64,000 nucleotides of DNA from Candidatus Chlamydia corallus (GCF_002817655.1 NZ_NWQK01000002.1:186001-250000); one strand, 5' to 3'; positions 55,291-64,000 are shown, counted from the first letter of the stretch. The notes: generated by a model from the sequence alone, not told the origin. Numbers and translations: made by a program.

Positions 55291-55922
55291 AGGAGAGCTT
55301 GGGCAATAGTTAAATCCTCAGGGTAGGAAATTTTAATTTGAGGATGCTTATTGAAAACAAGTTGAGGGGGTTTACCGAGGATCTCAGCAGCTTCGATATC
55401 ATCTACCAGTGTCAGCCGTTTTTTTTCTGCAAGAGATAAACCCTCTCTGAGGATTTCGGTTTTTATGCATTGAGGGGTATGAATCACTGCTAAATTGTTT
55501 CGGTCTAGAGTGCGAACAGGATTGCGTTGTTTTATGGTATAGGGAATCGGAGATGCTAGAGCCGCTGCTCCAATTTTTTCTGCTGTTGCTACTAAATCAA
55601 AAATTTCATCGGGATAGACAAAAGGACGGGCTCCATCATGGATTAAAACCCAAGAATAGGAGACTTGCTGCAATCCCGAAAAGACAGAATCTTGGCGACG
55701 CTCTCCAGGAAGGGCAAAGGAAACCTGATATTCTTTGAAAATTTCTTGGTGTGAGGGAGCGCAAACAACGATAATCTCAGCAATTTGTGGTAGAGAAGAG
55801 AGAGTCTTTAATGAGTGGAGAACTAGTGGAAGTCCATGTAGAGGTAGGTATTGCTTGGGAATATCGGAGCCAAAACGCCTGCCCTGTCCTCCACTAAGAA
55901 GAATTAAGGAAGACTTAATCAT
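55287..55922 (-). CDS. ispD: 2-C-methyl-D-erythritol 4-phosphate cytidylyltransferase
   Basis: Converts MEP and CTP into CDP-methylerythritol in the non-mevalonate isoprenoid pathway. The product has 211 residues, somewhat shorter than E. coli IspD (236). The N-terminal nucleotide-binding loop is [19 protein letters not shown], with a conserved [15 protein letters not shown] is the metal- and substrate-binding block, and [13 protein letters not shown] near residue 173 is the family's DD motif. Its ATG overlaps lpxG by 8 bases. Confidence 0.94.
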   Translation of the reverse strand: MIKSSLILLSGGQGRRFGSDIPKQYLPLHGLPLVLHSLKTLSSLPQIAEIIVVCAPSHQEIFKEYQVSFALPGERRQDSVFSGLQQVSYSWVLIHDGARPFVYPDEIFDLVATAEKIGAAALASPIPYTIKQRNPVRTLDRNNLAVIHTPQCIKTEILREGLSLAEKKRLTLVDDIEAAEILGKPPQLVFNKHPQIKISYPEDLTIAQALL

Positions 55923-56877
55923 AGGAACACGTAATGCAGCAGATTTCAGGAGGTGAGCAAAAGCGAATTCTTTTTAACCCACCCAGACCACGGTTTACAT
56001 ATAGTTGCTTTCCTTCGTTGGTAACAAAATAACCTCGTGCAAGATGAGGATTTTCTAATCCAGAGAGTCTAGCAAAGAATTTCTGAGCAAATTTAGGCCA
56101 TGATAAAGTGACTTGTGGGCCATGGGAATGCCCTGATAGTATAAAATCTCCAGGATAGTGTTGCAGCATATTTATGGTATCGGGATTGTGAGAGAGGAGG
56201 ATGCCAGGGAGAGAAGGGTTATAGTTTTTGAATGCCTGTTCTGGATTGAATTGCTTAGCAAAAATATCGCCAAGTCCTACAATGTTTAGTTTTTCAGGAA
56301 TTACATGGGTGGCATTGTGAAGTAGAGTTAGGGGAGTATTTTCGAGTAGCTTTAAGAGGTCAGGGTGGGGTGCTTGGGGAGTCAGGTATGGATCATAGCA
56401 ATAGCTCGGTGACGAGAATAGTCCCTGCATTACAGAAACTAATGCGCGTTGTATAGGACGACTTTTTTTCTCGGGTATACAGGTAATCTCTCCCTTGGTA
56501 TTTCTTGAGATGTACGCAGAATAATCGTGATTTCCTAAAATAGCAAAAATCCCTAGAGGAGCTTCTAGCGTATTTAGGAATCTTTCAAGTCGCGCGTTAT
56601 CCTCAAGTCGAGCACGACAAAGAAGGTCCCCACAAAATACAATCAGGTCAGGAGCTAAATTTTTTATTGATTTGGAAATTTTATTAAGAAATTTCTCAGG
56701 AACTTTCTTATGGAAATGTAAATCAGAGATCTGAACGATACGAAGATTGTGCAAATGCGCATGTTTTTTTGAAAGTTTCCATGTAATCGCAGTTGTATTT
56801 AACCAATTCGGTTCAATAAAGGAGGCCCAGGAAAAGGCAAGAATAGGAATCGCTGCTAAAGAAATAGAGATAAGCAC
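55915..56877 (-). CDS. lpxG: UDP-2,3-diacylglucosamine pyrophosphatase LpxG
   Basis: Hydrolyses UDP-2,3-diacylglucosamine to lipid X in lipid A synthesis; LpxG replaces LpxH or LpxI in chlamydiae (shown for C. trachomatis CT461). The product has 320 residues with an N-terminal membrane helix ([18 protein letters not shown]). The calcineurin-like motifs are [32 protein letters not shown] and LSGHSHGPQ, which hold two metals. It is the first gene of the lpxG-ispD-truA transcript. Confidence 0.92.
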   Translation of the reverse strand: MLISISLAAIPILAFSWASFIEPNWLNTTAITWKLSKKHAHLHNLRIVQISDLHFHKKVPEKFLNKISKSIKNLAPDLIVFCGDLLCRARLEDNARLERFLNTLEAPLGIFAILGNHDYSAYISRNTKGEITCIPEKKSRPIQRALVSVMQGLFSSPSYCYDPYLTPQAPHPDLLKLLENTPLTLLHNATHVIPEKLNIVGLGDIFAKQFNPEQAFKNYNPSLPGILLSHNPDTINMLQHYPGDFILSGHSHGPQVTLSWPKFAQKFFARLSGLENPHLARGYFVTNEGKQLYVNRGLGGLKRIRFCSPPEICCITCSYD

Positions 56878-57014
56878 TACAAAACTATTTGTTGTCTAAT
56901 TTCCTGTCTTTAAAAACGAGAAATTGGTGACTATTTACAAGATTCAGGTGTTTTTACAGTTTTTCTTAAGAGAAAAAGCTTCATTTTACAGGTAAACATA
57001 AGAGATCACCCCGT

Positions 57015-57037
57015 ACCCCCGCCCTAGAGGGCAGGGT
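57015..57037 (-). terminator. GC-rich hairpin after the SWIB gene
   Basis: GCCC (57021-57024) and GGGC (57029-57032), extended by ACCC and GGGT around a bulge, form a stem in an otherwise AT-rich gap of 222 bp. It lies about 60 bases past the SWIB stop. No adjacent T-run, so termination is only possible. Confidence 0.35.
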
Positions 57038-57099
57038 GCTTAGGATATCAGAATGTGAGTTCATGCTTCTTAAGTTTAAGTCAACAGCGAACCAACCCC

Positions 57100-57363
57100 T
57101 TATTTTATAATATGTTGGGAAAGAGCTTTGGTCATTTGAAACATATCAATAGGCTCACTAGAACCAAAGACTTTGGCAAGATTCGCATCGGGAAGGATAT
57201 TGCGTTTATTTTTTTGATCCTGACAGTTGTGTTTTTTAATGTATTCCCAAACTTTCTTTACGATTTCGGTTCTGGGCATAGGTCCCTTGCCAACTATAAC
57301 TGCTAAATCGGTGGAAACATTCACAGGGTGCATAAAAGCAGAGTTTTTATTTTTTTGACTCAT
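57100..57363 (-). CDS. SWIB/MDM2 domain protein
   Basis: Encodes 87 residues made of one SWIB domain: MHPVNVSTDLAVIVGKGPMP, EIVKKVWEYIKKHNCQD, NKRNILPDANLAKVFGSSEP and DMFQMTKALSQHI are all recognisable. SWIB domains are otherwise known from eukaryotic chromatin remodellers, and chlamydiae carry them alone and fused to topoisomerase I; a role in chromatin condensation is assumed. The short N-terminus (SQKNKNSAF) is basic. A plus-strand frame over the same bases is a shadow. Confidence 0.92.
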   Translation of the reverse strand: MSQKNKNSAFMHPVNVSTDLAVIVGKGPMPRTEIVKKVWEYIKKHNCQDQKNKRNILPDANLAKVFGSSEPIDMFQMTKALSQHIIK

Positions 57364-57657
57364 TGGTGACTCCTAGTAAAGGTGGTAAGAAGAGACCAGA
57401 GCTCTTCATCCCAACTTTTTTATCTCTCAGAGAGGTTTCTCGTCAAAACAAAAAAGTAGAATTCTCTTTACCTTTTCTATTTAGAAAGCGTCAAGGGGAC
57501 TCTTTAAAAAAAATATAGGAGAGGACTCTCTCCAGAAAATAGCAAAAGTCTTATTTTTTATTTAAGTCACAGAGGCTCTAGGAAGTACTTGCTGTAATTG
57601 ACTTTATTGGCTTTTGTTTTTTAGAATCTTGATGTGAATCGTGGGCAGGTGAGTGTA
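57364..57657. other. 294-bp divergent intergenic region
   Basis: No gene is visible here on either strand. It separates the SWIB and prfB genes, which diverge. Contents: an inverted repeat GGAGAG/CTCTCC at 57518-57533 with a 4-base loop and the prfB promoter at 57598-57627. Confidence 0.6.
57598..57627 (+). promoter_or_regulatory. promoter for prfB
   Basis: TTGACT (57598-57603), an 18-base T-rich spacer and TAGAAT (57622-57627), about 30 bases before the prfB ATG. Confidence 0.5.
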
Positions 57658-58765
57658 ATGCAGGAAAATTTAGATAAGCGTTTGGAAGCAATTCGAACTG
57701 GAATGTCTTTAGCTGCGAGGTCTCTTTGACCTCCATAAAAAACAAAAAGAGCTCCAAGTCCTAGAAGAAGAAAGCTCAAAAGAAGATTTCTGGCAAAACA
57801 CGGCTCATGCGGGCAAAATTTCTGAACAGATTGTGAGTTTGAAACGGCAAATCCATGAGTATCAGGAATTAAAAAGCAAAGTAGATGCCATAGAATTTTT
57901 CCTTGAAGATGCCGAGGCTCTTGAAGATCCTACTATTTGTGAAGACTTAGAGAAAGAGTTTGTCTTTTGTGAGAGAAAACTTTCTGTTTGGGAAACGCAA
58001 CGGTTGCTTTCTGGAGAGGCAGACAAGAATTCTTGTTTTCTTACGATTAATGCTGGGGCAGGAGGGACTGAATCTTGTGATTGGGTAGAGATGCTTTTTC
58101 GTATGTATTCCCGATGGGCAACGAAACATCAGTGGACCATAGATATTGTCGATCGCTTAGATGGTGAAGTTGCTGGAATTAAGCATATTACTGTAAAGTT
58201 TTCAGGTATGTATGCTTATGGGTATGCTAAGGCGGAGCGAGGAGTTCATCGATTGGTTCGTATCTCTCCTTTCGATAGTAACGGGAAACGCCATACAAGC
58301 TTTGCTTCCGTAGATGTTTTCCCTGAGATTGATGATCAGATCAAGATTGAGATACGACCTAATGATTTACGTATAGATACGTTTCGCTCTTCGGGAGCAG
58401 GAGGACAGCACGTCAATGTTACAGAATCAGCAGTAAGGATCACTCATCTACCTTCAGGAGTCGTTGTTTCCTGTCAAAACGAGCGTAGCCAGATACAAAA
58501 TCGAGAGAGCTGTATGAAAATGCTGCAAGCAAAATTATATCAGCAAGTTTTACAAGAACGTTTAGAGAAACAGTCTCTCGATCGCAAGGATAAGAAGGAA
58601 ATTGCCTGGGGATCTCAAATTCGTAACTACGTATTTCAACCCTACACTCTTGTCAAAGATGTACGCACGGGACATGAAATAGGAAATGTACAGGCTATGC
58701 TGGATGGCGAGCTATTGGATGAATTTATTAAGGCATATTTGGCAGAGTTTGGAGAAGTTTCATGA
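57658..58765 (+). CDS. prfB: peptide chain release factor 2, with programmed +1 frameshift
   Basis: Releases peptides at UGA and UAA. The gene is in two frames: ATG 57658 to codon 23 (CTT, 57724-57726), an in-frame TGA at 57727-57729, then continuation in the +1 frame from GAC at 57728. The site AGG TCT CTT TGA C is close to the classical RF2 frameshift signal, with AGG as internal Shine-Dalgarno. The full product has 368 residues, as in E. coli (365). It carries the UGA-recognising SPF tripeptide ([10 protein letters not shown]) and the catalytic GGQ ([10 protein letters not shown]). RF2 shortage promotes frameshifting, an autoregulatory loop. Its stop overlaps the next gene. Confidence 0.95.
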
Positions 58766-59277
58766 CAGCAGAAAAGGAAAATACAGGAATTTCAGAATTA
58801 GAAATACGATTCACTCTTCCTAGTGATGCAACGTATATGCTGCTATGGCTGAATGATCCCAAAATTTTACGTGGATTTCCTGTACAAACAGAAGCAGAAA
58901 TCCGCGAAACTGTAAATTTTTGGGTAGGATTCTACCGTTATCATTCTAGTTTAACAGCAGTGAGCCAGGGTAATGTTGCTGGAGTCGCAACTTTGATTCT
59001 TAATCCCTATGTTAAGGTTTCCCACCATGCGTTGATTTCCATTATTGTTGGAGAAGATTATCGCAATAAAGGCATAGGGACGGCTTTGATTAACAATCTG
59101 ATTCATTTAGCAAAAACGCGATTTAAGCTTGAGATCCTTTATCTTGAAGTTTATGAGGGCAATCCTGCCGTTCATCTCTACGAACGCTTTGGATTCATTG
59201 AAGTGGGAAGGCAACGCCGTTTTTATAAAGATGAAATTGGTTATCTTGCTAAAGTTACGATGGAAAAAGATCTATAG
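58762..59277 (+). CDS. GNAT-family N-acetyltransferase
   Basis: Encodes 171 residues. The GNAT acetyl-CoA-binding motif [21 protein letters not shown], is near residues 93-112, followed by [17 protein letters not shown], the usual motif B. This is close to RimJ/RimI-type enzymes that acetylate proteins or small molecules; the substrate is unknown. The ATG overlaps the prfB stop by 4 bases (ATGA), so it is translated with prfB. An association with release factors or ribosomal proteins is plausible but unproven. Confidence 0.85.
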   Translation: MTAEKENTGISELEIRFTLPSDATYMLLWLNDPKILRGFPVQTEAEIRETVNFWVGFYRYHSSLTAVSQGNVAGVATLILNPYVKVSHHALISIIVGEDYRNKGIGTALINNLIHLAKTRFKLEILYLEVYEGNPAVHLYERFGFIEVGRQRRFYKDEIGYLAKVTMEKDL

Positions 59278-59304
59278 GTCTCGGAAAGAGTTTTTAGAAA
59301 ACAT

Positions 59305-59865
59305 ATGACTATGGTTGAAACAGTACTTCACAATTTTCAACGCTATCTGAGAAAGTTTTTTTATAAAGCATTTAGCTTGCCCTTTCCTAAAAATGCCTTC
59401 GTATCTTCCGAGAGCGTTTTTGTGCGTTCTTCTTTGCCAGTAGACTATTCTCAGGGAAAGGTCTATGATTTGCAAGAGATCTATCAGGGATTGAATACTC
59501 GGTTATTTCAAGGTGCTCTACGTTTACAGATCGGTTGGTTCGGAAGGAAAGAAACCAGAAAAGGGCAGAGTGTTGTCTTAGGATCTTTCCATGAAAGTGA
59601 ACAGCTAATTCGGATTCATCGTTCTTTAGATCGTCAGGACATTCCAAGATTTTTTATAGAATATCTTGTTTATCATGAGATGGTTCATAGTGTGGTCCCT
59701 AGAGAGTATTCTCGGTCAGGGCGTTCGATTTTTCATGGAAAAAAGTTTAAAGAATACGAACAACGCTTCCCCCTCTATGACCGTGCTGTTGCTTGGGAAA
59801 AGGCAAACGCTTATTTATTGCGGGGGTATAAAAAAAGAATAGGTATAGGACATGGCAGGACATAG
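59305..59865 (+). CDS. SprT-like zinc metalloprotease-type protein
   Basis: Encodes 186 residues. A zincin signature HEMVHS at about residue 129 and a third histidine in [16 protein letters not shown], some 18 residues on, resemble the SprT/Spartan-type HExxH...H arrangement. The N-terminal 45 residues are basic and hydrophobic in patches, without a clear signal. ATG codons at 59305 and 59311 are both possible. The end overlaps yebC by 14 bases. Substrate unknown; Spartan proteins act on DNA-protein crosslinks, which is only an analogy. Confidence 0.75.
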   Translation: MTMVETVLHNFQRYLRKFFYKAFSLPFPKNAFVSSESVFVRSSLPVDYSQGKVYDLQEIYQGLNTRLFQGALRLQIGWFGRKETRKGQSVVLGSFHESEQLIRIHRSLDRQDIPRFFIEYLVYHEMVHSVVPREYSRSGRSIFHGKKFKEYEQRFPLYDRAVAWEKANAYLLRGYKKRIGIGHGRT

Positions 59866-60568
59866 TAAGTGGGCCAATACGAAACATCGGAAGGAAAGAG
59901 CGGATCACAAGAAAGGCAAGATTTTTTCTCGTATTATTAAAGAGTTGATTTCTGCTGTTAGGTTAGGGGGGGCGGACCCTAAGTCGAATGCACGATTGCG
60001 TATGGTGATACAGAAAGCTAAAGATAATAATATTCCTAATGAGAATATCGAAAGGAATTTGAAGAAAGCAACTTCTGCAGAGCAAAAAAATTTTGAAGAA
60101 GTTACCTATGAGCTTTATGGTCATGGTGGAGTGGGAATTATTGTTGAAGCTATGACTGATAATAAGAATCGTACTGCTTCTGATATGCGCATTGCTATAA
60201 ATAAACGTGGTGGTTCTCTTGTAGAACCTGGAAGTGTACTTTATAATTTTGTGCGGAAAGGGGCATGTATTGTGGCTAAAAGCTCTATAGATGAAGATCT
60301 GCTATTTTCTTACGTTATAGAAGCAGGCGCTGAGGATCTAGATACTGAAGATGAAGAAAATTTTTTAGTGATCTGTGATCCAAGCGAACTTGCCTCTGTT
60401 AAAGAGAAGCTTATCAGTCGGGGTGTGATTTGTAGTGAAGACAGGCTTATCTATCTCCCCTTGCGTCTAGTAGACTGCGATGAAAAAGATGGAGAGGCAA
60501 ACCTCGCTCTTATTGATTGGCTAGAGCAAATCGAAGATGTTGATGACGTTTATCACAACATGTCCTAA
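59852..60568 (+). CDS. yebC: YebC/PmpR family regulatory protein
   Basis: Member of the YebC/TACO1 family, 238 residues. It begins with [20 protein letters not shown], the family signature, and has the [20 protein letters not shown] block near residue 90. Some members regulate transcription; recent work shows others help ribosomes translate proline-rich stretches, as TACO1 does in mitochondria. The ATG lies inside the previous gene. It is followed by tarp on the other strand, 33 bases away. Confidence 0.93.
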   Translation: MAGHSKWANTKHRKERADHKKGKIFSRIIKELISAVRLGGADPKSNARLRMVIQKAKDNNIPNENIERNLKKATSAEQKNFEEVTYELYGHGGVGIIVEAMTDNKNRTASDMRIAINKRGGSLVEPGSVLYNFVRKGACIVAKSSIDEDLLFSYVIEAGAEDLDTEDEENFLVICDPSELASVKEKLISRGVICSEDRLIYLPLRLVDCDEKDGEANLALIDWLEQIEDVDDVYHNMS

Positions 60569-60601
60569 ATTTATAGACGCCTTATTTAGGGAGACTAGAT
60601 G

Positions 60602-63600
60602 TTATCTCCTGCGGCCCCCTCTTCCTGGACTAGATTGTGGAGAAGAGCGACTTCCTCTTGAACTTGTTGGGGAAGATTGAGCAGAGGAGCTTTGAGAACT
60701 CGATTCTCCTGTTGCTTCGTTTAAAATAGTGCTTAAATTTTCAGCAACTTGACGTGCTGCTGCCCACAGTTGTGGCCCCAGATTTTGAGAAGGGCTTAGA
60801 GGAACGGCCATGCTTTGAGACCGACTTCCTTGTTGTACTATTATAGACCTTCCTGCAGCATTACGTACCAACGAGATTGTGGCGACATGTCTTGTCCCAG
60901 TGGGAAGAGGTTCTGGTGGTGTTTGTGTCGAAACAGACGCTGTGGTCGGTGATGCTGAAGTGCCTGTAGATCGCGTAGATACACTTTCTGTTCCAGTTCC
61001 TGTATCTGTAGTGGATGTTTGAGTTGTCCCTACGCCAGTATCTTGAGTAGATACACTTTCTGTTCCAGTTCCTGTATCTGTAGTGGATGTTTGAGTTGTC
61101 CCTACGCCAGTATCTTGAGTAGATACACTTTCTGTTCCAGTTCCTGTATCTGTAGTGGATGTTTGAGTTGTCCCTACGCCAGTATCTTGAGTAGATACAC
61201 TTTCTGTTCCAGTTCCTGTATCTGTAGTGGATGTTTGAGTTGTCCCTACGCCAGTATCTTGAGTAGATACACTTTCTGTTCCAGTTCCTGTATCTGTAGT
61301 GGATGTTTGAGTTGTCCCTACGCCAGTATCTTGAGTAGATACACTTTCTGTTCCAGTTCCTGTATCTGTAGTGGATGTTTGAGTTGTCCCTACGCCAGTA
61401 TCTTGAGTAGATACGCTTCCTGTTCCAGTTCCCACGCTAGTTGTTGACGTACTTGTTGTTATAGGTTGTGGTATAAGCACGGTTGCTAGTTGAGATTGTT
61501 GTAGGGGAGAGCTGTAACTTATATTTGATTGCGTCAGAGCAGTCACTATCTTCGCTATAGAAGGTTGTGTAGGTGCTGATGTTTGATTTCCCTCTTCCTC
61601 TTTGATAATCTTACTGATATGTCCGCCACCTTGATTTAGGGGCTGGCCATCTTTGTAAGCATTATCTAGATGGTTACGGATTTTCCCTAAGAGTCCTGAA
61701 AGATCCAAATCAGGACTTGGCGAAAGATTCGTTGTTGTGGATTTAGTATCAGTTCGCGCGCCTCCTGTGTGTCCAGTGTTGTTGTCGTCGTCATTAACGT
61801 CTACGCGTTCAGCAGTGTGGATAGATCCATCCTCACTAATGACGTTAATGCTATTGGCATTTCCTGTAGAGCCTCTGACTCCTCCAGAACTTCTAGATCC
61901 GTCTTGAGAAGCAAGCTTAGCAAAACGAGCTATACTTTTAGATTGGAGAGGTCCTGTAAAAGTATTGTCTGAACTTTGAGGACCGTCTTGAGAAACAAGC
62001 TTGGCAAAACGAGCTACACTTTCAGGTTTGAGAGGTGCTATAAAAGTATTTTCTAAATTTCCAGAAACGTCATTCTTTACGATCGAGCCTATAGTCTCTC
62101 CATTTTCTAAAGGAGGGAGTACGGGACTACCAGTCGTTCCAGGATATACATCATTTAAATGCTCGCGAATTCGAGCGAGGAGGCCTCGGTTGTCAGTAAC
62201 TTCACCATTGTTGTCTCCAGGTATCCTTCCTCTTCCAGTAGTTCCTCCTGCACCTCCAGTGCCATCGCCAGTTCCTCCTGCACCTCCTCCACCAGCTCCA
62301 TCAGTATTACCAGCAGTAGTTTGGGGAAGAATCACGGTGGGGATGTTAATTCCGTTTTCACTATTTCTTACTACCTGGCCTAAATTCTGATTTAGATTTC
62401 CGACTAAATTACCCTGTTGATCATAAGCGACATCAAGATGTTGTCTAACATTACGTAAGACTTCCTTTAAAGTTTGATTCGAAATAGTCAAAAGACGAGA
62501 ACCGCTGATATTTGGCGGAGGAGTTGGAGGAGGAGCGTTATCATCCATTCCTGGACCTGGATCTTCAAATTTTATAACGGGTTCTTCTACGGTATCTCCA
62601 GATCCTGTAGACCTTGTATCGACTTCTTGATCTGTATTTGTTGCTTTCGTAGATGTTGCGTCGGCGGCTCCTGCACCTCCTCCTCCTGTAGTCACATTAG
62701 TTGTAGTTCCACCTACATTTATGCCACCAAGGTCAACACGAATTCCTCCCAAATTGACATTAACATTAGGAATAACTACACCACTTCCTGGAGTTCCAGG
62801 ACCAGGACTTTGATGAGAAGTTGGAGTCCCTTCTCTTGGAGTTTCATTCAAGAAGCTAAAATCAGGAGTAGGGGTAGTTTTCCAGTTAATGCCCTTTAAC
62901 CCGCCAACATCATCCCAGATTGGGCCTGTATTTACTTTTGCTCCACGACGCCATGCAGAAGGTGTGAATCCACTGCTAGATTCTTTAGCATTCCAAGGGC
63001 CGTAGACTACAGCAGTTTTAAATTTCATGCTAAGCATGAGGTGATTGTAATCTCCCCCTGTGGTGCCAGAACGTTCTGCTATTGTAGGCTCGACTCGGTT
63101 GGTCCAATCTGAATGGATAGTTTCGTATCCAACACAGAATTTGGCTACGCACATCTCTAAGTCAGCAGGTTTGGTAAGATTTTCTTTGGTTTTTGCATTA
63201 GTAACTTTTATAGATTCAGCAGTTTTCCAATCGCCATTGCGGACAAAAATGAAACTACTTCTAGCTTCATCTACATAAACAAAGTGCCCTCCTTTGGTTT
63301 GCATTTTCTGCTGAACACCAGGATTTTGCAGGAACGCCATAATAGAGGCTTTATCGGTAGGATCGTAATTTGGAATAGTACTTTCAGGGAGACCACCAGG
63401 TCCTTCAGGTCCTTCAGTTCCTTCAGCGCGCTCGCTTCCTTCCAACCCGTGCAAGCTGCCTAGATCTGGACTACTACTCCTAGCTTGTTCAGTGCCTCCA
63501 GTAGGGGCAGACATAGAGTCATTCGAGCCTGCTCTAGGTGCAAAACTGTCTCCAGACGAAGAGGAAAGTTCAGAAGGTCTTCTGGTCGTACGACCAGATA

Positions 63601-63901
63601 GTGCAAAAAGCCCTGCAGATTGGGCTGCTTGTGCCGTAGGTCCAGCACCGCCAGTAGATGGGGAGAAAGTAGAAAAAGAGTGTTCGGCAGAAAATTGTAC
63701 AGCAGTTTCATCTTGCGTTTCAAGATTTTGAATTTCCTCTCCTGAGAGTGTAGCTACTTTCTCTGCTGTACTTTCTGCCTGTCCAGATCCTGTTGTTGTA
63801 ACAGTGTGGTCTCCTAACGCTCCTACCGTTGTTGTCGTTACAGTCGGCCCAGTTTGGGTCACCTGAGTAGTTGTCGATGGTTGATTGATAGGAGATGCCA
63901 T
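60602..63901 (-). CDS. tarp: translocated actin-recruiting phosphoprotein Tarp
   Basis: Type III secreted effector that nucleates actin at the entry site. The product has 1099 residues. It begins MASPINQPSTTTQVTQTG; residues 1-150 are Thr/Ser-rich, 160-350 form the conserved domain (GPEGPGGLPESTIPNYD; KGGHFVYVDEARSSFIFV; WNAKESSSGF). Three similar amphipathic helices follow near residues 468, 568 and 732 (for example LLARIREHLNDVY), likely actin- or vinculin-binding. Residues 832-976 are six identical 24-residue repeats rich in Thr and Gly without tyrosine. The tail (RHVATISLVRNAAGRSI) is conserved. The longest human C. pneumoniae form I recall is about 755 residues. Confidence 0.94.
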   Translation of the reverse strand: MASPINQPSTTTQVTQTGPTVTTTTVGALGDHTVTTTGSGQAESTAEKVATLSGEEIQNLETQDETAVQFSAEHSFSTFSPSTGGAGPTAQAAQSAGLFALSGRTTRRPSELSSSSGDSFAPRAGSNDSMSAPTGGTEQARSSSPDLGSLHGLEGSERAEGTEGPEGPGGLPESTIPNYDPTDKASIMAFLQNPGVQQKMQTKGGHFVYVDEARSSFIFVRNGDWKTAESIKVTNAKTKENLTKPADLEMCVAKFCVGYETIHSDWTNRVEPTIAERSGTTGGDYNHLMLSMKFKTAVVYGPWNAKESSSGFTPSAWRRGAKVNTGPIWDDVGGLKGINWKTTPTPDFSFLNETPREGTPTSHQSPGPGTPGSGVVIPNVNVNLGGIRVDLGGINVGGTTTNVTTGGGGAGAADATSTKATNTDQEVDTRSTGSGDTVEEPVIKFEDPGPGMDDNAPPPTPPPNISGSRLLTISNQTLKEVLRNVRQHLDVAYDQQGNLVGNLNQNLGQVVRNSENGINIPTVILPQTTAGNTDGAGGGGAGGTGDGTGGAGGTTGRGRIPGDNNGEVTDNRGLLARIREHLNDVYPGTTGSPVLPPLENGETIGSIVKNDVSGNLENTFIAPLKPESVARFAKLVSQDGPQSSDNTFTGPLQSKSIARFAKLASQDGSRSSGGVRGSTGNANSINVISEDGSIHTAERVDVNDDDNNTGHTGGARTDTKSTTTNLSPSPDLDLSGLLGKIRNHLDNAYKDGQPLNQGGGHISKIIKEEEGNQTSAPTQPSIAKIVTALTQSNISYSSPLQQSQLATVLIPQPITTSTSTTSVGTGTGSVSTQDTGVGTTQTSTTDTGTGTESVSTQDTGVGTTQTSTTDTGTGTESVSTQDTGVGTTQTSTTDTGTGTESVSTQDTGVGTTQTSTTDTGTGTESVSTQDTGVGTTQTSTTDTGTGTESVSTQDTGVGTTQTSTTDTGTGTESVSTRSTGTSASPTTASVSTQTPPEPLPTGTRHVATISLVRNAAGRSIIVQQGSRSQSMAVPLSPSQNLGPQLWAAARQVAENLSTILNEATGESSSQSSSAQSSPTSSRGSRSSPQSSPGRGGRRR
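60976..61407 (-). repeat. six perfect 72-bp units in tarp
   Basis: The same 72-base unit starts at 60976, 61048, 61120, 61192, 61264 and 61336, and a seventh, diverged partial copy starts at 61408. By eye the six copies are identical. Each encodes 24 residues ending in a VSTQ-DTGVG pattern. Being a whole number of codons, copy changes keep the tarp frame. Confidence 0.95.
61901..62068 (-). repeat. two 84-bp imperfect units in tarp
   Basis: Units 61901-61984 and 61985-62068 encode paired 28-residue segments with the shared core ARFAKL-x-SQDG, at about Tarp residues 612-667. The two copies differ at roughly a quarter of positions, so the duplication is older than the 72-bp array. Confidence 0.85.
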
Positions 63902-64000
63902 AATCTATTTGAGAAATAAATAATTTTTAATTCTATTAGTTATATTTTAAAATAGATTGATTATATTTATCTTCGTTTTTGTTTTTAATAAAACAAAAAC
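63902..64000. other. AT-rich region upstream of tarp
   Basis: These 99 bases are about 85 percent A and T and hold no gene. They must contain the tarp promoter and translation start region; no clear ribosome binding site precedes the tarp ATG on the minus strand. The window ends here. Confidence 0.5.

Noticed and set aside
57055..57306. A plus-strand frame of 83 codons
   Set aside because: It is the shadow of the SWIB gene on the opposite strand, which has a clear family match.
57833..58765. prfB as a truncated gene or pseudogene starting at an internal ATG
   Set aside because: The upstream 23 codons plus the CTT-TGA-C frameshift site restore a full-length RF2.
60976..61436. Possible CRISPR or minisatellite array
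   Set aside because: The units are contiguous, 72 bp long, have no spacers and stay in the tarp reading frame, so it is a coding repeat and no cas genes are near.
61019..61447. A plus-strand repetitive cysteine-rich frame of 142 codons
   Set aside because: It is the antisense reading of the tarp 72-bp repeats; its regular sequence follows from the repeat, and it has no ribosome binding site.
62474..62899. Plus-strand 141-codon frame inside tarp
   Set aside because: Low-complexity antisense of the Gly/Thr-rich tarp coding sequence; no start signal.

Overview
The window is an AT-rich chromosomal segment of an obligate intracellular bacterium of the genus Chlamydia, most probably the C. pneumoniae lineage. 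The evidence is a set of chlamydia-type genes: an NTT-type nucleotide transporter (Npt2), the LpxG lipid A hydrolase, a free-standing SWIB protein, a Tarp actin-nucleating effector, a large Inc protein resembling C. pneumoniae Cpn0585, and the CtcB/CtcC two-component pair. Gene order is the usual chlamydial order from the spc ribosomal cluster to tarp. Tarp here is 1099 residues with a perfect internal repeat array, whereas I recall about 750 residues for human C. pneumoniae, so a sister species or animal lineage is plausible; that is inference.

Layout. 1-6812: end of the S10/spc/alpha ribosomal cluster (L24 tail, L5, S8, L6, L18, S5, L15, SecY, S13, S11, RpoA, L17), without rpsN or rpmD. 6854-11861: gapA, two chlamydial hypothetical genes, tRNA-Leu(UAA), ruvC-ruvA and ndk. 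11871-16151 (minus): lipoate ligase, mnmG, a 29-codon mS38-like ribosomal gene and dnaB. 16444-24864: tRNA-Ser(GCU), pgsA, npt2, sohB, polA-coaE-rho. 24899-31805: a small hypothetical gene, orphan pyrE, glgC, a metallophosphoesterase overlapping rsmD, a solute-binding lipoprotein, hemH and a TPR membrane protein. 31853-33466: a small membrane protein followed by a tandem duplication holding two small exported acidic peptides, ended by a strong terminator.

33486-38815: oppA-oppB-oppC with unusually long permeases and no ATPase genes nearby. 38824-44936: ogt, a MORN protein, pheT, a LysM protein, yidD and a DUF155/RMD1 protein. 45049-48054: tRNA-Leu(GAG), a secreted beta-rich protein, recO, an HsdR-N-like PD-(D/E)XK protein, long-form hpf and tRNA-Arg(UCG). 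48129-53047: ctcC and ctcB flanking the Inc gene, a small coiled-coil gene and tRNA-Leu(CAA). 53103-57363: a lipoprotein, gph, truA, ispD, lpxG and the SWIB gene. 57658-60568: prfB with its programmed +1 frameshift, a GNAT acetyltransferase, an SprT-like protein and yebC. 60602-63901 (minus): tarp.

Most of the window is housekeeping: translation, replication and repair, nucleotide and glycogen metabolism, lipid A and isoprenoid synthesis. The accessory or host-facing parts are the duplicated exported peptides, the Inc gene and tarp. I found no rRNA genes, insertion sequences, phage genes or CRISPR array. The least expected structures are the tandem duplication at 32091-32919, the six identical 72-bp units in tarp, the tiny mS38-like gene at 14414-14503, and small nuclease-like or protease-like genes of unknown role. 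Start codons were adjusted from the longest reading frame where a ribosome binding site, a neighbouring gene or family length argued for it.
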